Assembly (NCBI RefSeq): GCF_002944315.1
Contig: NZ_CP024313.1
Location: 372,001-436,000, forward strand
Origin: Rhizobium sp. NXC24
Lineage (GTDB): Bacteria > Pseudomonadota > Alphaproteobacteria > Rhizobiales > Rhizobiaceae
Direction of reading: 5' to 3'
Length of the DNA stretch: 64,000 bases
In this document: in pieces, positions 8,705 through 18,513 of the stretch
Layout of the letters: every line of letters begins with the position of its first letter
Position numbering within the stretch: the first letter of the stretch is position 1
Position numbers and translations under genes: made by a program
The notes under the pieces: generated by a model
Seen by the model: only the letters and a program-made list of their open reading frames with translations
Database searches by the model: none
Told to the model about the DNA's origin: nothing

Positions 8705-8977
8705 ATGGCCCACTGGTGGAAAAAGTCGGTGATAGTCGAAACGCGGCAGTCTGGCGCACGGCTCGTGATCTCGAATGTAGAGCGCGCCGCCGACTACATG
8801 CTGAACGGATGGCCGAGGTTTGAAGACGGCAAAGCCTTTCAAGCCGGCAAGAGCGCACTGCTGGCGGCGCATAACGGAAGGATGAATGCCGAGGAAGCGC
8901 GAATGGCATTCATTGCAGCGCTCGACGAAGGTGACGTCTATATCTTTGACGAGGCAGATCACGCCCGCCCCCCATGA
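8705..8977 (+). CDS. DUF982 family small protein
   Basis: 90 residues from the second of two close ATGs. AAGGAG (8692-8697) is 7 nt before the ATG at 8705 but only 1 nt before the one at 8699. The sequence has the DUF982 pattern: tryptophan and basic residues at the start, SNVERAADYMLNGWP in the middle, then a helix with EEARMAFIAALDEGDVYIF. DUF982 proteins are small, found almost only in Rhizobiales, and have no assigned role. A perfect EcfG promoter 22 bp upstream points to general-stress expression. Confidence 0.85.
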   Translation: MAHWWKKSVIVETRQSGARLVISNVERAADYMLNGWPRFEDGKAFQAGKSALLAAHNGRMNAEEARMAFIAALDEGDVYIFDEADHARPP

Positions 8978-9039
8978 TCGCGCGATAATCAGCATCGAGG
9001 TAATCACCGATCGGATCTGCAAGATCCGCGGCTTCCATC

Positions 9040-9185
9040 GGTTGCGCACGGCCGCTCAATGACAGCTCGTCGGTGCGCTCGTTTCCTTCAATGCTGACAT
9101 GGCCCTAACCCATGCGACCGTCAACGCCGTGCATTTGTTCAGCGCCTCGTCGATCGCCTTCCACAGATTGAGATCCTGATCTCGC
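9040..9185 (-). pseudogene. Remnant of ribonuclease HI (rnhA)
   Basis: The reverse strand reads DLNLWKAIDEALNKCTALTV then AWV. After a one-base loss near 9102 it continues as GHVSIEGNERTDELSLSGR. This matches the conserved C-terminal part of RNase HI (LW..ID.A....VKGH.G...NERADELA). The N-terminal catalytic half is absent. It is too short and frameshifted to work. Confidence 0.6.
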
Positions 9186-9248
9186 CTTCATCGCGCTTCG
9201 GAGGGTGCGGGCCAGCGAAATATCCGGTGCGTGATTGACCTTTTCTGC

Positions 9249-9977
9249 CTAATGGACATGTTGGAGGAAGTCCTTGAGGCGCGGGTTCTCCGGATTATCC
9301 AGCAGCACCTTCGGGTCACCATCGACCAAGATTCGACCACCCTCCATAAAGATCAGCCGGGTGCCAACCTTTCGGGCGAAGCCGATTTCATGGGTCACGA
9401 CGACCATCGTCATGCCCTCCTCCGCGAGAGACTGCATGACACGAAGGACCTCATGCCGGAGCTCCGGATCAAGAGCTGAGGTCGGTTCATCAAACAGCAT
9501 GATCTTCGGCTTGACGGCCAAAGCACGAGCGATGGCGACCCGCTGCTGCTGCCCACCGGATAGTTCCGCCGGGAAATGATTGGCCCTCTCAAGAAGACCG
9601 ACTTTTTCCAAAAGGTCACGGGCGAGTTCCTCGGCTTCGCGTTTCGCTACACCCCTGACCCACCGGGGACCGCATGCAACATTCTGTAGCGCCGTCAACT
9701 GCGGAAAGAGATTGAACTGCTGGAAAACCATTCCGGCTTCCTGCCTGATCAACCGCACCTTGTTCTTGCCGGCATGGACACTGATCCCGTCAACAATGAG
9801 ATCGCCGCCGTTTATTCTCTCCAAAGAATTGATACATCTCAGGAGGGTCGATTTTCCCGATCCCGAGGGGCCAATGAGAACCACGACCTCGCCCTTGCGA
9901 ATTTCCAGATCCACATTGGTCAGCACCTTGATGCTGCCAAACGCCTTGGTCACATTCTTGAACTGGACCATACTCAT
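9249..9977 (-). CDS. Polar amino acid ABC transporter, ATP-binding protein
   Basis: 242 residues, the usual GlnQ/HisP size. Walker [10 protein letters not shown] near residue 36, Q-loop in [10 protein letters not shown], signature LSGGQQQR, Walker [14 protein letters not shown], and switch histidine in [10 protein letters not shown]. The ATG at 9977 overlaps the permease stop as ATGA, so the two are translationally coupled. A second ATG two codons later is possible. It powers import with the permease and binding protein upstream on the same strand. The substrate is probably a polar amino acid such as glutamine, glutamate or aspartate, judging from family and neighbours only. Confidence 0.92.
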   Translation of the reverse strand: MSMVQFKNVTKAFGSIKVLTNVDLEIRKGEVVVLIGPSGSGKSTLLRCINSLERINGGDLIVDGISVHAGKNKVRLIRQEAGMVFQQFNLFPQLTALQNVACGPRWVRGVAKREAEELARDLLEKVGLLERANHFPAELSGGQQQRVAIARALAVKPKIMLFDEPTSALDPELRHEVLRVMQSLAEEGMTMVVVTHEIGFARKVGTRLIFMEGGRILVDGDPKVLLDNPENPRLKDFLQHVH

Positions 9978-10630
9978 AGCACGCGCATCCTTTTTTCCGT
10001 GACCCGCAACAGAAACGACAACACACCGGTCATGATGAGATAGATGACCGCCACCGCGCTCCAGATTTCGACTGCTCTGAAATTGGTCGCCATGATTTCC
10101 TGGCCCGCCCGTGTAAGCTCGGCCACACCGATGACGATAAAGAGCGACGTGTCCTTGATGCTGACGATAAACTGGTTTCCGAGCGGTGCAAAGACACGCC
10201 GCAATGCCAACGGGCCGACAATGTTCGTGAGAACCTTCCAGCCCGGCATGCCGAGCGCCAAGCCGGCTTCCGTCAGTCCCTTGTTGATCGAAAGCAGAGC
10301 GCTGCGGAAAATCTCGGCGATGTAAGCGCCCGAATTGATGACGACCGCGATGACCGCTGCAAGGAAGGGGTCGATCCGGATATCGACCAGCAGCGGCAAG
10401 GCGAAGTAAATGAACATCACCTGCACCAGCATGGGCGTGCCACGGATCGCCTCGACATATACGAATGCGATCGCGTTCAGTACGATACCGCCATAAACGC
10501 GGCAGAGGCCCGCGAAGGCACCGACAGCGGATCCGCCGAAGAGGCCGATGAGTGCGATAACGATGGTAATCCGGGCGCCCGCCAGAAGCTCTGGCAAAGC
10601 TGTCGCTACGACAGACCAATCAAGTTCCAT
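9974..10630 (-). CDS. Polar amino acid ABC transporter, permease
   Basis: 218 residues with about five membrane helices, the size of GlnP/HisM permeases. The EAA loop contacting the ATPase is [20 protein letters not shown], near residues 125-145. [17 protein letters not shown] near residue 60 is also typical of the family. Only one permease gene is present, so a homodimer is likely. The upstream binding-protein gene is 88 nt away, with two stem-loops between; the ATPase gene overlaps its end by 4 bp. Confidence 0.92.
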   Translation of the reverse strand: MELDWSVVATALPELLAGARITIVIALIGLFGGSAVGAFAGLCRVYGGIVLNAIAFVYVEAIRGTPMLVQVMFIYFALPLLVDIRIDPFLAAVIAVVINSGAYIAEIFRSALLSINKGLTEAGLALGMPGWKVLTNIVGPLALRRVFAPLGNQFIVSIKDTSLFIVIGVAELTRAGQEIMATNFRAVEIWSAVAVIYLIMTGVLSFLLRVTEKRMRVL

Positions 10631-10647
10631 TTGTCCCCCTGTGAAGC

Positions 10648-10715
10648 GTCATGCGGAGCCTTCTCCGCATGACATCTTCCTAGCTCCAGGAAATTCAGCG
10701 GCCTTAAGCCGCTGA
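10648..10715 (-). repeat. Two stem-loops between binding-protein and permease genes
   Basis: Hairpin 1: GTCATGCGGAG (10648-10658) pairs with CTCCGCATGAC (10663-10673), loop CCTT. Hairpin 2: TCAGCGGC (10695-10702) pairs with GCCGCTGA (10708-10715), loop 5 nt. Neither has a T-run. In ABC operons, stems placed after the binding-protein gene protect its mRNA 3' end and give extra binding protein; that role is inferred here. Confidence 0.65.
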
Positions 10716-10718
10716 CCT

Positions 10719-11450
10719 TCAGTTGAACCACTTCTTGTAGATTGCGTCGTAGGTTCCGTTGGCCTTCAGCTTGGCGAGCGAAACATTGACCTTGTCGCGA
10801 AGGTCACTGCCCTTGGGGAAGGTAATCCCATATTCCTCCGACTGCTTCGCATCGCCGATGGCTCTGACCTTGCCCTGGCCGTTGGTCTTGATGAAGTAGA
10901 GAATGTTCGGCTTGTCATGGAGTGCGGCGTCGGCCCTGCCGGTCACGACTTCCAAGAACATGTTGTCGCCATTCGGGAACTGCCGAAGCTGCGTTTTCGG
11001 CAGGTTCTTCTTGGCGTAGGCCTCGCTGGTCGTCCCCGTCTTGACGGCAAGAACCTTTCCTTCGAGGTCGGCGGGGCTGCTGACCTTGCTATTGATCGGC
11101 ACCATGAATGTCAGATCGCTGGTGTAGTAGCCGTCAGAAAAATCGATGACCTTTCCACGTTCCTTGGTGATCGTGATACCAGCAATGCCGACATCGACCT
11201 GTTTTGTCTGGAGCGCGGGCAGGATCCCGTTGAAGTCCATCGGCTGCAGCTTGTAGGTGATGCCGATATCCTTGGCGATGGCATCCCAAAGCTCGATATC
11301 GAAGCCCGTATATTTGTCGCCGTCCTTGAATTCGAACGGCACGAAGTCGGCGACGGTGGCGACGGTTACATCCTCGGCAAATGCCGGAACCGACAACGAC
11401 ATCAACGAAACGAACGCGCCGGTGCACAGCGCAGTAATGAAGCCCTTCAT
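10719..11450 (-). CDS. Polar amino acid ABC transporter, periplasmic binding protein
   Basis: 243 residues from the ATG at 11450, preceded by GGGAGGA 7 nt upstream. The open frame extends 34 codons further, but those are not a signal peptide. Residues 1-22 are a signal peptide ending SVPAFA, then mature [37 protein letters not shown] and [19 protein letters not shown] are the classic SBP family 3 motifs, including the ligand-binding region. Closest in style to glutamine-binding GlnH. First gene of a three-gene importer operon. Confidence 0.92.
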   Translation of the reverse strand: MKGFITALCTGAFVSLMSLSVPAFAEDVTVATVADFVPFEFKDGDKYTGFDIELWDAIAKDIGITYKLQPMDFNGILPALQTKQVDVGIAGITITKERGKVIDFSDGYYTSDLTFMVPINSKVSSPADLEGKVLAVKTGTTSEAYAKKNLPKTQLRQFPNGDNMFLEVVTGRADAALHDKPNILYFIKTNGQGKVRAIGDAKQSEEYGITFPKGSDLRDKVNVSLAKLKANGTYDAIYKKWFN

Positions 11451-11635
11451 TTCAAATCCTCCCATTCGGTCAGGTTGGGTTGTGACGTGAGCACGCCCTC
11501 CAGTGTGCCCGGTATAAGAGGAGCGCCGACACAGCAGCCCTCCTCGCCGCAATTTGCGTTACGGCTGAGTTCGATAATTCAGGAATGTCGAGTGGTTCTG
11601 ACCACGGCCGTCCGGACAGCCTGGCTCGTCAGATA

Positions 11636-12976
11636 TCAGGCATCTTCAACGCCGCACCAGGCTGCTGCAAACAAGGCGATCGTCTTGGTGACGCGCTTGA
11701 GGGATGCGAGGCTGACGCGCTCGTCCACGGCATGGATGGCCTCGGCAACAGGTCCGTATACAAGACTGGTGATGCCGCCATGCCGGGCAAAGACGGACGC
11801 ATCGAGATAGCAGGGCATTACGAACCTTTCGAGAGACCGGCCCTCGCCATCAGCCGTACGATGGGCCGTCGCAAGGCAGCTTTCGGCCTGCGAACCCGGC
11901 TCAAGTACGAATCCACCTTGCTTGACACCGACCCATTCGATCTCGGGACGCGGACATCCAGCGAGAAACTCATCCGTCTGAAACGCGTTGTCGACGAATT
12001 CCTCGAACTCCTTCGCGCGCACCGAGACATCTTCGTCTGGATAAAATCCAATTCGGCCTTCGAAACGGCATTCGCTTGGTACCGATGCAAGCCATTCGCC
12101 GCCCGAGATCGTTCCGATGGTCAATGCGATGGGATTGTCGACGGCATCGAACAGATCGCCTGCTGACGCGTGCTGGCTTCTCCATCGGCTTTCCAGAGCG
12201 CGAAGCTGTTCTATCGCCCGATGAGCGACATCGATCGCGCTCCTACCCCGCGCAACCTCGAAGGGATGCGCTGGCACGCCTTGTACCGTGATTGCGAATT
12301 TCATCACCCCGGTATTGGCTGCAACCAGCTTTTCGTCCGTCGGTTCAGAGATCAGAACTGCATCGGCCCTGTAGCCTGCAGCCAGCACCATTGCGGCCCC
12401 GTTGCCCGTCACCTCCTCTTCGATCACGGACTGGATTTGAACCTGGCCTTTAAGCTTTAACCCGGCCGCCTCGAGTGCGTCTATCGCGAACAGGTTGGCA
12501 CAGAGCCCGGCCTTCATATCTCCGGCACCGCGACCATAAAGCCAGTCGCCTTCACGCGTCGCGGAATACGGCGGATACTTCCAACGTTTCTCCGGACCGG
12601 TAGGCACGACGTCGACATGGGCGTTGAGTGCCAGCGACCTGCCGCCACCACGCTCCGGCTCGTGTGTGCCGATAACGATCCCCGTATCCTCAAGCTGGGT
12701 GTTCATCGGTGAGAACGCTGGATCCACACCAATCAGCGCTTCATCAATAGCGAACCGGTGCACCCTGTAACCACGTTCAGACAATGCCTCTGCAACGATA
12801 TTCTGCACGCCCGCCTCGTTCCCCCGAAGAGAGGGCGACTGGACAATTTGCGTAAGGAAGGCCACTTGGCGGTCGAAACTCTCTTCAACGGCCTGCAGTA
12901 TCTTTTGCACTCGAGCTGCGTCCAACGCCGGAGAGGAGCCGTCCACACTGGTAAGCGAAACCGCGTTTCCCTGCAT
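11636..12976 (-). CDS. M20 family metallopeptidase / ArgE-DapE-type deacylase
   Basis: 446 residues from the ATG at 12976, with GGAGGAGG 10 nt before it. Metal ligands are visible in order: LALNAHVDVVPTG (His, Asp) near residue 120, YGRGAGDMKAG (Asp), IEEEVTGNG (catalytic Glu-Glu) near 185, and SEPTDE. A dimerisation insert follows (VQGVPAHPFEVARG). ArgE/DapE-type enzymes hydrolyse N-acyl amino acids or small amides with two zinc ions. It shares a promoter region with the divergent Lrp gene at 13121, a usual regulator-target layout, and lies beside the amino acid importer, suggesting use of acylated amino acids. Confidence 0.88.
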   Translation of the reverse strand: MQGNAVSLTSVDGSSPALDAARVQKILQAVEESFDRQVAFLTQIVQSPSLRGNEAGVQNIVAEALSERGYRVHRFAIDEALIGVDPAFSPMNTQLEDTGIVIGTHEPERGGGRSLALNAHVDVVPTGPEKRWKYPPYSATREGDWLYGRGAGDMKAGLCANLFAIDALEAAGLKLKGQVQIQSVIEEEVTGNGAAMVLAAGYRADAVLISEPTDEKLVAANTGVMKFAITVQGVPAHPFEVARGRSAIDVAHRAIEQLRALESRWRSQHASAGDLFDAVDNPIALTIGTISGGEWLASVPSECRFEGRIGFYPDEDVSVRAKEFEEFVDNAFQTDEFLAGCPRPEIEWVGVKQGGFVLEPGSQAESCLATAHRTADGEGRSLERFVMPCYLDASVFARHGGITSLVYGPVAEAIHAVDERVSLASLKRVTKTIALFAAAWCGVEDA

Positions 12977-13040
12977 TGTTACCAAGACCTCCTCCAATCC
13001 GTTGAAGACCAAGATAGCGCCTCGGTTTGCTGACCGTAAA

Positions 13041-13086
13041 GCACACATGTGCTCGCTAAAAGCTTCTTTTTTTGCGCATTATGCGC
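13041..13086. promoter_or_regulatory. Two short palindromes in the divergent peptidase/Lrp promoter region
   Basis: GCACA-CA-TGTGC at 13041-13052 and GCGCAT-T-ATGCGC at 13074-13086 are perfect small inverted repeats between two divergent genes. Lrp-family regulators usually bind such sites in series and control the divergent gene and themselves. Confidence 0.4.
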
Positions 13087-13120
13087 TACGATGACATACA
13101 AATTGCTGCATGGAGCTTGG

Positions 13121-13537
13121 ATGGACGACTTGGATAGAAAACTGATCGCGCAGCTCCGGCTGGACGGGCGGATGCCCGTAGCGATGCTGGCGGCCAAGCT
13201 CGACGTGTCGAGAGGCACCATTCAAAAGAGGCTGGATAAGCTCATCAGCTCGAACGCGATCCGCGGATTTACGGTCCGCACACGCGAGGAGGTCGACGCG
13301 AACGTTTTGCGTGCGATGATGAACATCAAGACGTCTGGCAAAAAGCCCGCAGCTCTCATAAAGGCGCTGAATGGCTTGCCGGAGGTCGTCGCGCTCTACA
13401 CGACAAATGGTGTGTGGGATTATGTAGCAGAACTCCGCGCGGAAACGCTGGCGGATTTTGACCGGGTACTGCGCGAAGTTCGAAGCATCGACGGCGTGGC
13501 GACAACCGAAACCAGCTTGCTGCTAGGTTCCGTTTGA
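13121..13537 (+). CDS. Lrp/AsnC family transcriptional regulator
   Basis: 138 residues from the ATG at 13121, 5 nt after GGAG. The frame is open 24 codons further upstream, but MDDLDRKLIAQLRLDGRMPV is the standard Lrp start. The N-terminal helix-turn-helix reads AMLAAKLDVSRGTIQKRLDK. The C-terminal RAM domain follows, with NGVWDYVAELRAETLADFD matching the effector-binding GxxD region. Lrp proteins sense amino acids and often control a divergent gene, here the M20 deacylase. Confidence 0.9.
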   Translation: MDDLDRKLIAQLRLDGRMPVAMLAAKLDVSRGTIQKRLDKLISSNAIRGFTVRTREEVDANVLRAMMNIKTSGKKPAALIKALNGLPEVVALYTTNGVWDYVAELRAETLADFDRVLREVRSIDGVATTETSLLLGSV

Positions 13538-13982
13538 GCCCGATCACCGATGTGATCGCCGCGATGCAAATTGTCCAGAAGGAGAGATTCGGATCCCAGG
13601 CGCCAATCATCCGGTATGGCGATGTCAACGAGCCGGTGTCTTTCCTGTTCTTTGTTTCCAATCGAACGCTGGCACGGCGCGTTGTGCGTGTGCTCAACGA
13701 AAACCAGGTGTATCGGTGCGAGCGATACGAAAGTATGGTCGGATGTCAGCGCTTTCAGTTGACTGACGGTGATCTACTAACCAGACGTCGTCGAGGCGCG
13801 GCCGAGATGAGAGAAGCGGCAATGAACAATAGCTGTCGACACATCGTCAAAGCGTGCCGCAATACGCCTCTGAGGCCATTTTTGGCGAAAAACTTCTCGA
13901 CCTTTCATCTGCCGACCATAGCCTTCCGCTTTATGTGTCGGGATTTAGCGCTTCATTGCTGCTGCGCGAAAGCTTGCAGTAT
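13538..13982. other. Intergenic stretch, no gene recognised
   Basis: About 445 bp. One forward frame is open across it, starting at a TTG that overlaps the Lrp stop, but it shows no domain, no good ribosome site and a Cys/Arg-rich tail typical of non-coding frames. A small hairpin (CGATCAC-CGAT-GTGATCG, 13541-13558) follows the Lrp stop and may end its transcript, though without a T-run. Confidence 0.4.
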
Positions 13983-15284
13983 TTAGCCCGTCAGCTTCTC
14001 CTTGACGAGCTCGGCCGCGGCTTCGTAGCCGATCGTTGTGACGAGTTCCGTTGCGAAGGCCGTGCTGCTTGTGAGGTTCGCTTCGCATCTGGCGGCGTTG
14101 GCCTGGACACCTTCAACACACGTCCGCGCGAAGCTGAGCACCGCGTTACCAAGGAGGCTCATGGCGTTGTGGATGCTGAATATGATCACGGGCTCCATGG
14201 CATTGAGCTGCAACTGTCCGGCCTCGGCGGCAATCCCGACGGTCGTGTCCATGCCATAGACGTAGAAGCAGACCTGGTTCAGCGCTTCGGCGGCAACGGG
14301 ATTGATCTTCCCCGGCATCAACGACGAGCCGGGCTGCAGGGCGGGCAGAATGATTTCGCCGATCCCGCCGCGCGGACCGCTCGACAGCAGCCGGAAGTCG
14401 TTGGCGATCTTGGACAGCTTGGCCGCGGCGCGCTTCAGCATCCCCATATGGAGCATGAAGGCTCCCATATCCCAGCTCGCCTCCAGCAGATCCTTGCTTC
14501 CGATGACCGGAAGGCCGGTGTTTTTGGCAAGGTGCCCGAGCGCGCGAGTGCGATAGGAGGAGGAGGCCGCGACGCCGGTCCCGATCGCCGTCCCGCCAAG
14601 ATTGACTTCGAGAAACAGGCGCTCGGTTTCGATCAGCCGTTCGCAATCTTCCAGAAGGGTCGTAGCGAATGCCGCGAATTCCTGGCCGAGTGTCATGGGG
14701 ACGGCGTCCTGCAACTGTGTGCGACCAAGCTTCCTGATATCGCGGAACTGCTCCGCCTTTTCGTTCAGGGCTGCGACAAGCAACGTGAGTGCGTCCCGCA
14801 GCGCAACGCTTGCCGGAATGATCGACAGGCGTACGGCCGTGGCATAGGCATCATTCGTTGACTGAGACCTGTTGACGTCGTCATTCGGGTGAACGAGCCG
14901 CCCCTCCCCTCTTGCGCCACCTAAAATCTCGCTCGCGCGGTTGGCAAGCACTTCATTCATGTTCATGTTCGTAGAGGTGCCGGCACCACCCTGGAACACA
15001 TCGACGAGAAATTCCTCGTCGTGTTCACCGGCAAGCACCTCTCGGCAGGCTTGAAGTATGGCGTCGCGCTTGGCTTCTGACAGCAAGCCCTCTTCGAAAT
15101 TGGCCTGCGCTGCCGCCATTTTGACGTGAGCCAGCGCTTCAATGACGAACGGCATGCTTCTGATCGCAATTCCTGAGATCGGAAAATTCCCGATCGCTCT
15201 TGCTGTCTGTGCTCCAAAATAGCGGTTCGATGGTACACTTATGGCACCCAGGGGATCATATTCAATACGACTGTCGTTAGACAT
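13983..15284 (-). CDS. aspA: Aspartate ammonia-lyase (aspartase), short C-terminus
   Basis: 433 residues from the ATG at 15284, 5 nt after GAGG. The aspartase/fumarase fold is clear. QGGAGTSTNMNMNEVLANR and NRSQSTNDAYATA are nearer aspartase than fumarase (which has QSSNDT). The signature GSSLMPGKINP is near residue 310. Aspartase splits L-aspartate into fumarate and ammonia. The chain stops at EAAAELVKEKLTG, roughly 30-40 residues before the usual family end, so the small C-terminal domain is mostly missing; the catalytic core is complete. The neighbouring aldehyde dehydrogenase and aminotransferase genes on the same strand suggest an amino acid degradation cluster. Confidence 0.85.
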   Translation of the reverse strand: MSNDSRIEYDPLGAISVPSNRYFGAQTARAIGNFPISGIAIRSMPFVIEALAHVKMAAAQANFEEGLLSEAKRDAILQACREVLAGEHDEEFLVDVFQGGAGTSTNMNMNEVLANRASEILGGARGEGRLVHPNDDVNRSQSTNDAYATAVRLSIIPASVALRDALTLLVAALNEKAEQFRDIRKLGRTQLQDAVPMTLGQEFAAFATTLLEDCERLIETERLFLEVNLGGTAIGTGVAASSSYRTRALGHLAKNTGLPVIGSKDLLEASWDMGAFMLHMGMLKRAAAKLSKIANDFRLLSSGPRGGIGEIILPALQPGSSLMPGKINPVAAEALNQVCFYVYGMDTTVGIAAEAGQLQLNAMEPVIIFSIHNAMSLLGNAVLSFARTCVEGVQANAARCEANLTSSTAFATELVTTIGYEAAAELVKEKLTG

Positions 15285-15384
15285 CTTATCCTCGACGACG
15301 TTGCACTCGTCGTCCACCGGATCAGCTAAACACCGATGCCGTCTGTCGCGAGCTGCAGTTGATGGAAAACCAGTTCGCGATCAC

Positions 15385-16794
15385 TCACCCGCGGTTGATG
15401 CAAACGACCTTCGGCTGCGTCATCTCCTCATAAGCGAAGCGCACGCCTTCCCGGCCCATGCTGCCGTATTTGGAGCCGCCGAATGGCATGGCATCGAAGC
15501 GGTAGTCTGAGCTATCGTTGATCATCACACCGCCTGCTTCAATCCTGCCTGCGGCGTCAAGTGCGACATTGAGGTTGCTTGTGAAGATGCCAGCATGCAG
15601 GCTGTATTCGGGTTCGTTGGCCAGCTCGACCGCTTCATCGAGCGTCTCGAACGGAGCAAGCATGACCACGGGGGCGAACACCTCCTCGTGCCACAGGCGG
15701 CAAGTGACCGGCGTGCCGTCAAGCACGGTCGGGTGATATAGCGATCCTTCGCGCTTGTGACCGCAGAGCAGCTTCGCGCCGGCGGCGATGGCGTCATTGA
15801 CGGCTGCTTCGGTGCATTCGGCGACCTTTTTCGCGATCATCGGACCGACATCGGTGTCCTCTCTCATGGGATCGCCAGCCTTGAGCTTCTTCGTCGCGGC
15901 CACGAAAGCGTCGCGGAAACGATCATAGATTCCGGCCTGCACGAGTACACGCTGGGCTCCGATGCAGTTTTGGCCTGCAGCCCAGAAGGCCCCGGAAACG
16001 CAAGCCTCGACAGCCTTATCGAAGTCGCAATCACCCATGACGATCACGGGCGCATTCCCGCCAAGTTCCATCGAAAGCTTCTTCAAGCCTGCCGTGCGGC
16101 TGATGGCTTCGCCAGTGGCAAAGCCGCCAGTGAACGACACCATACGTACCTCACGCGCAGCGACCAAGGCCCGGCCGAGGTCGGTTCCACCAACCGCCAC
16201 CGTGATGACCTCGTCGGGCAAGCCTGCCTCGCGAAGCGCGTTAACAAGGTTGATCGCAGACAGCGGCGTCAACTCCGACGGCTTCAACAGCACGGCATTA
16301 CCACCGGCGATGGCCGGGCCGAGCTTGTGAGCGACGAGGTTCAGCGGGTCGTTGTAGGGCGTGATGGCTGTTATGATGCCCAGCGGCTCACGGCTGAACC
16401 ACCCCTGCCGCTGCTCCGATCCCGCGTATGCGTCGAAGGGGACAATCTCCCCGGCGTTCCGCTTTGCCTCTTCCGCCGACAGCTTCAGAGTGTTGACGCA
16501 GCGAAGGACCTCCTTACGGGCCTGGACAATCGTCTTCCCAGCTTCACGGACAATCATTTCGGCAAACCGATCGCGGCTGCCTTCGATGATCTGCGCAGCA
16601 CCTTCGAGAATGCTCGCGCGCTGATGCCTTGCAAGCCCGCGCGACAGCTCGGCACCGCCACGGGCGCGCGCAAGAAGAGTTTCGACTTCGCTTTCGTCCG
16701 TCGCCTCAACCGTTCCGACGACGGATCCGTCGAAGGGGCTGTGGACGGTAATCGACATTTGGCTAGTCGTGACATGAAGTTTCGCAGCGGTCAT
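15385..16794 (-). CDS. NAD(P)-dependent aldehyde dehydrogenase
   Basis: 469 residues. Conserved parts: [20 protein letters not shown] (substrate tunnel), LLKPSELTP (cofactor lysine), [15 protein letters not shown], catalytic glutamate in [11 protein letters not shown], catalytic cysteine in [12 protein letters not shown], and [15 protein letters not shown] near the end. The style resembles phosphonoacetaldehyde, lactaldehyde and succinate-semialdehyde dehydrogenases. Its start (16794) lies 143 nt from the aminotransferase stop, so the aminotransferase may make the aldehyde it oxidises. An alternative start at [11 protein letters not shown] has no ribosome site. Confidence 0.88.
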   Translation of the reverse strand: MTAAKLHVTTSQMSITVHSPFDGSVVGTVEATDESEVETLLARARGGAELSRGLARHQRASILEGAAQIIEGSRDRFAEMIVREAGKTIVQARKEVLRCVNTLKLSAEEAKRNAGEIVPFDAYAGSEQRQGWFSREPLGIITAITPYNDPLNLVAHKLGPAIAGGNAVLLKPSELTPLSAINLVNALREAGLPDEVITVAVGGTDLGRALVAAREVRMVSFTGGFATGEAISRTAGLKKLSMELGGNAPVIVMGDCDFDKAVEACVSGAFWAAGQNCIGAQRVLVQAGIYDRFRDAFVAATKKLKAGDPMREDTDVGPMIAKKVAECTEAAVNDAIAAGAKLLCGHKREGSLYHPTVLDGTPVTCRLWHEEVFAPVVMLAPFETLDEAVELANEPEYSLHAGIFTSNLNVALDAAGRIEAGGVMINDSSDYRFDAMPFGGSKYGSMGREGVRFAYEEMTQPKVVCINRG

Positions 16795-16937
16795 GGCCGG
16801 CTCTCAATTCCCTTGGTACGCCTCCAGGCGGAGGACGAGTTCATCCATCAGGGCTGGCTCATTGAGCCAGCCCTGCCCCAGTTCAAATGATATCTGCACT
16901 GTCTGAATGGCGTCGCGGCCGTAGCGGCCGCGTTCAC

Positions 16938-18341
16938 TTAGATCTTCTGGCCGTCGCGCACCAGGTCGTCCATTACGGAGCGGACTGCCTTCTCAGCGAT
17001 AGAGACGATCTCGTCGACTTCTTCCTTGGTGATGACGAGCGGCGGTGCAAAGCCCAGGATGTCGCCATGCGGCATGGCGCGGGCGATGAGGCCGCGGTCG
17101 CGAGCCGCCTTGGAAACGCGGGCCCCGACCTTCAGCGACGGGTCAAAGCGCTTCTTGTTTTCGCGGTCGCCAACAAATTCGATCGCGCCCATCAGGCCAA
17201 CGCCGCGCACTTCACCGACGATCGCCAGCTGTGCGAACTTCTCCTTGAGCTGCGCCTGGAAATAGGCGCCGACTTCGCGGGCGTTGCCGGGCAGGTTTTC
17301 CTTCTCGACGATGTCGAGCACCGCATTGGCGGCGGCCGCGCCGATCGGATGGCCGGAATAGGTGTAGCCGTGCGAGAAGGCGCCGACCCTGTCGGCCCCT
17401 TCTTCCATGACCTTGTAGACCTTCTCACCGACGATCGAAGCCGATAACGGGAAGTAGGCCGAAGTCAGGCCCTTGGCGACTGTGATCAGGTCAGGTTCAA
17501 TGCCGTAATGCTGCGAGCCGAACATCGAGCCGGTGCGGCCGAAGCCGGTAATGACTTCATCGGCGATCAGCAGAACGTCGTGCTTTTTCAGCACGGCCTG
17601 GATAGCTTGCCAATAACCTTCCGGCGGTGGCGTGATGCCGCCAGTACCCAGCACTGGCTCGGCGATGAAGGCGCCGACATTGTCGGGTCCGAGCGTCTCA
17701 ATCATGTCGTCGAGCTCGGCGGCACGACGGGCCGAGAATTCCCGCTCGGTTTCGCCGGGATTGGCGCCCCAATAGTGGTGCGGAACACCGGTATGATCAA
17801 TCTGCGGCAGCGGCAGATCCATATGGTCGTGGTAGAAGCTCATCCCGGTCATCGAGCCGGAGACGACGCTGCAGCCGTGATAGCCGCGTTCGCGCGAAAT
17901 GATCTTCTTCTTCGTCGGCTTGCCGCGCAGATTGTTGTAGTACCAGACGAGCTTGGCCTGGGTTTCATTGGCGTCCGAACCGGACATGCCATAGAACACC
18001 TTGCTCATCTTGCCAGGCGCCATCTTGACGAGACGGTCGGAGAGGATCGCAAGCTCATCGGTCGTGTGCGCGGCGTAGGAATGGTAATAGGCCATACGAT
18101 ACGCCTGACGCGAAATCGCCTCGGCGACCTCGGTGCGACCATAACCGACGTTGACGCAATAGAGACCGGCAAAGCCGTCGATCAGCTGGTTGCCATGGGC
18201 ATCCTGGATGCGGATCCCCTTGCCGGTCTCGACGATCGTCGGGTCGCCAAGCTTGCCGGTGGCAAAATCCTTCAACTGCGTGAAGGGATGCAGGACCGAG
18301 TTGCGGTCCTTCTCGGCGATGTCTTTGATGTTGATGGTCAT
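16938..18341 (-). CDS. Class III PLP-dependent aminotransferase
   Basis: 467 residues from the ATG at 18341. The open frame upstream has no family similarity. Opens with HPFTQLKDFATGKLGDP and GIRIQDAHGNQLIDGFAGLY, typical of omega-amino acid or polyamine:pyruvate aminotransferases. GMSGSDANETQAKLVWYYNN binds the PLP phosphate, LLIADEVITGFGRTG carries the PLP aspartate, and TVAKGLTSAYFPLSA the PLP lysine. Likely substrates are omega-amines such as beta-alanine, putrescine or GABA; sequence alone does not choose. The product semialdehyde would suit the aldehyde dehydrogenase gene downstream. An Lrp regulator is divergent from it. Confidence 0.9.
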   Translation of the reverse strand: MTINIKDIAEKDRNSVLHPFTQLKDFATGKLGDPTIVETGKGIRIQDAHGNQLIDGFAGLYCVNVGYGRTEVAEAISRQAYRMAYYHSYAAHTTDELAILSDRLVKMAPGKMSKVFYGMSGSDANETQAKLVWYYNNLRGKPTKKKIISRERGYHGCSVVSGSMTGMSFYHDHMDLPLPQIDHTGVPHHYWGANPGETEREFSARRAAELDDMIETLGPDNVGAFIAEPVLGTGGITPPPEGYWQAIQAVLKKHDVLLIADEVITGFGRTGSMFGSQHYGIEPDLITVAKGLTSAYFPLSASIVGEKVYKVMEEGADRVGAFSHGYTYSGHPIGAAAANAVLDIVEKENLPGNAREVGAYFQAQLKEKFAQLAIVGEVRGVGLMGAIEFVGDRENKKRFDPSLKVGARVSKAARDRGLIARAMPHGDILGFAPPLVITKEEVDEIVSIAEKAVRSVMDDLVRDGQKI

Positions 18342-18513
18342 TGGTTGCCCTTTCCGTCGTCGCTTTCGGGATAAGAGGGATGTCCCGTGCTGCCGAGGTG
18401 GCGACGAGATGATGGCCACAGCTTAACCAGTTGAACGAGCCGTTTGACAGCGACATTCGTGCGCTGTACGCAGGATTCCTGCAATATTGGAACTCTTCGC
18501 GCAGGATGTCATC

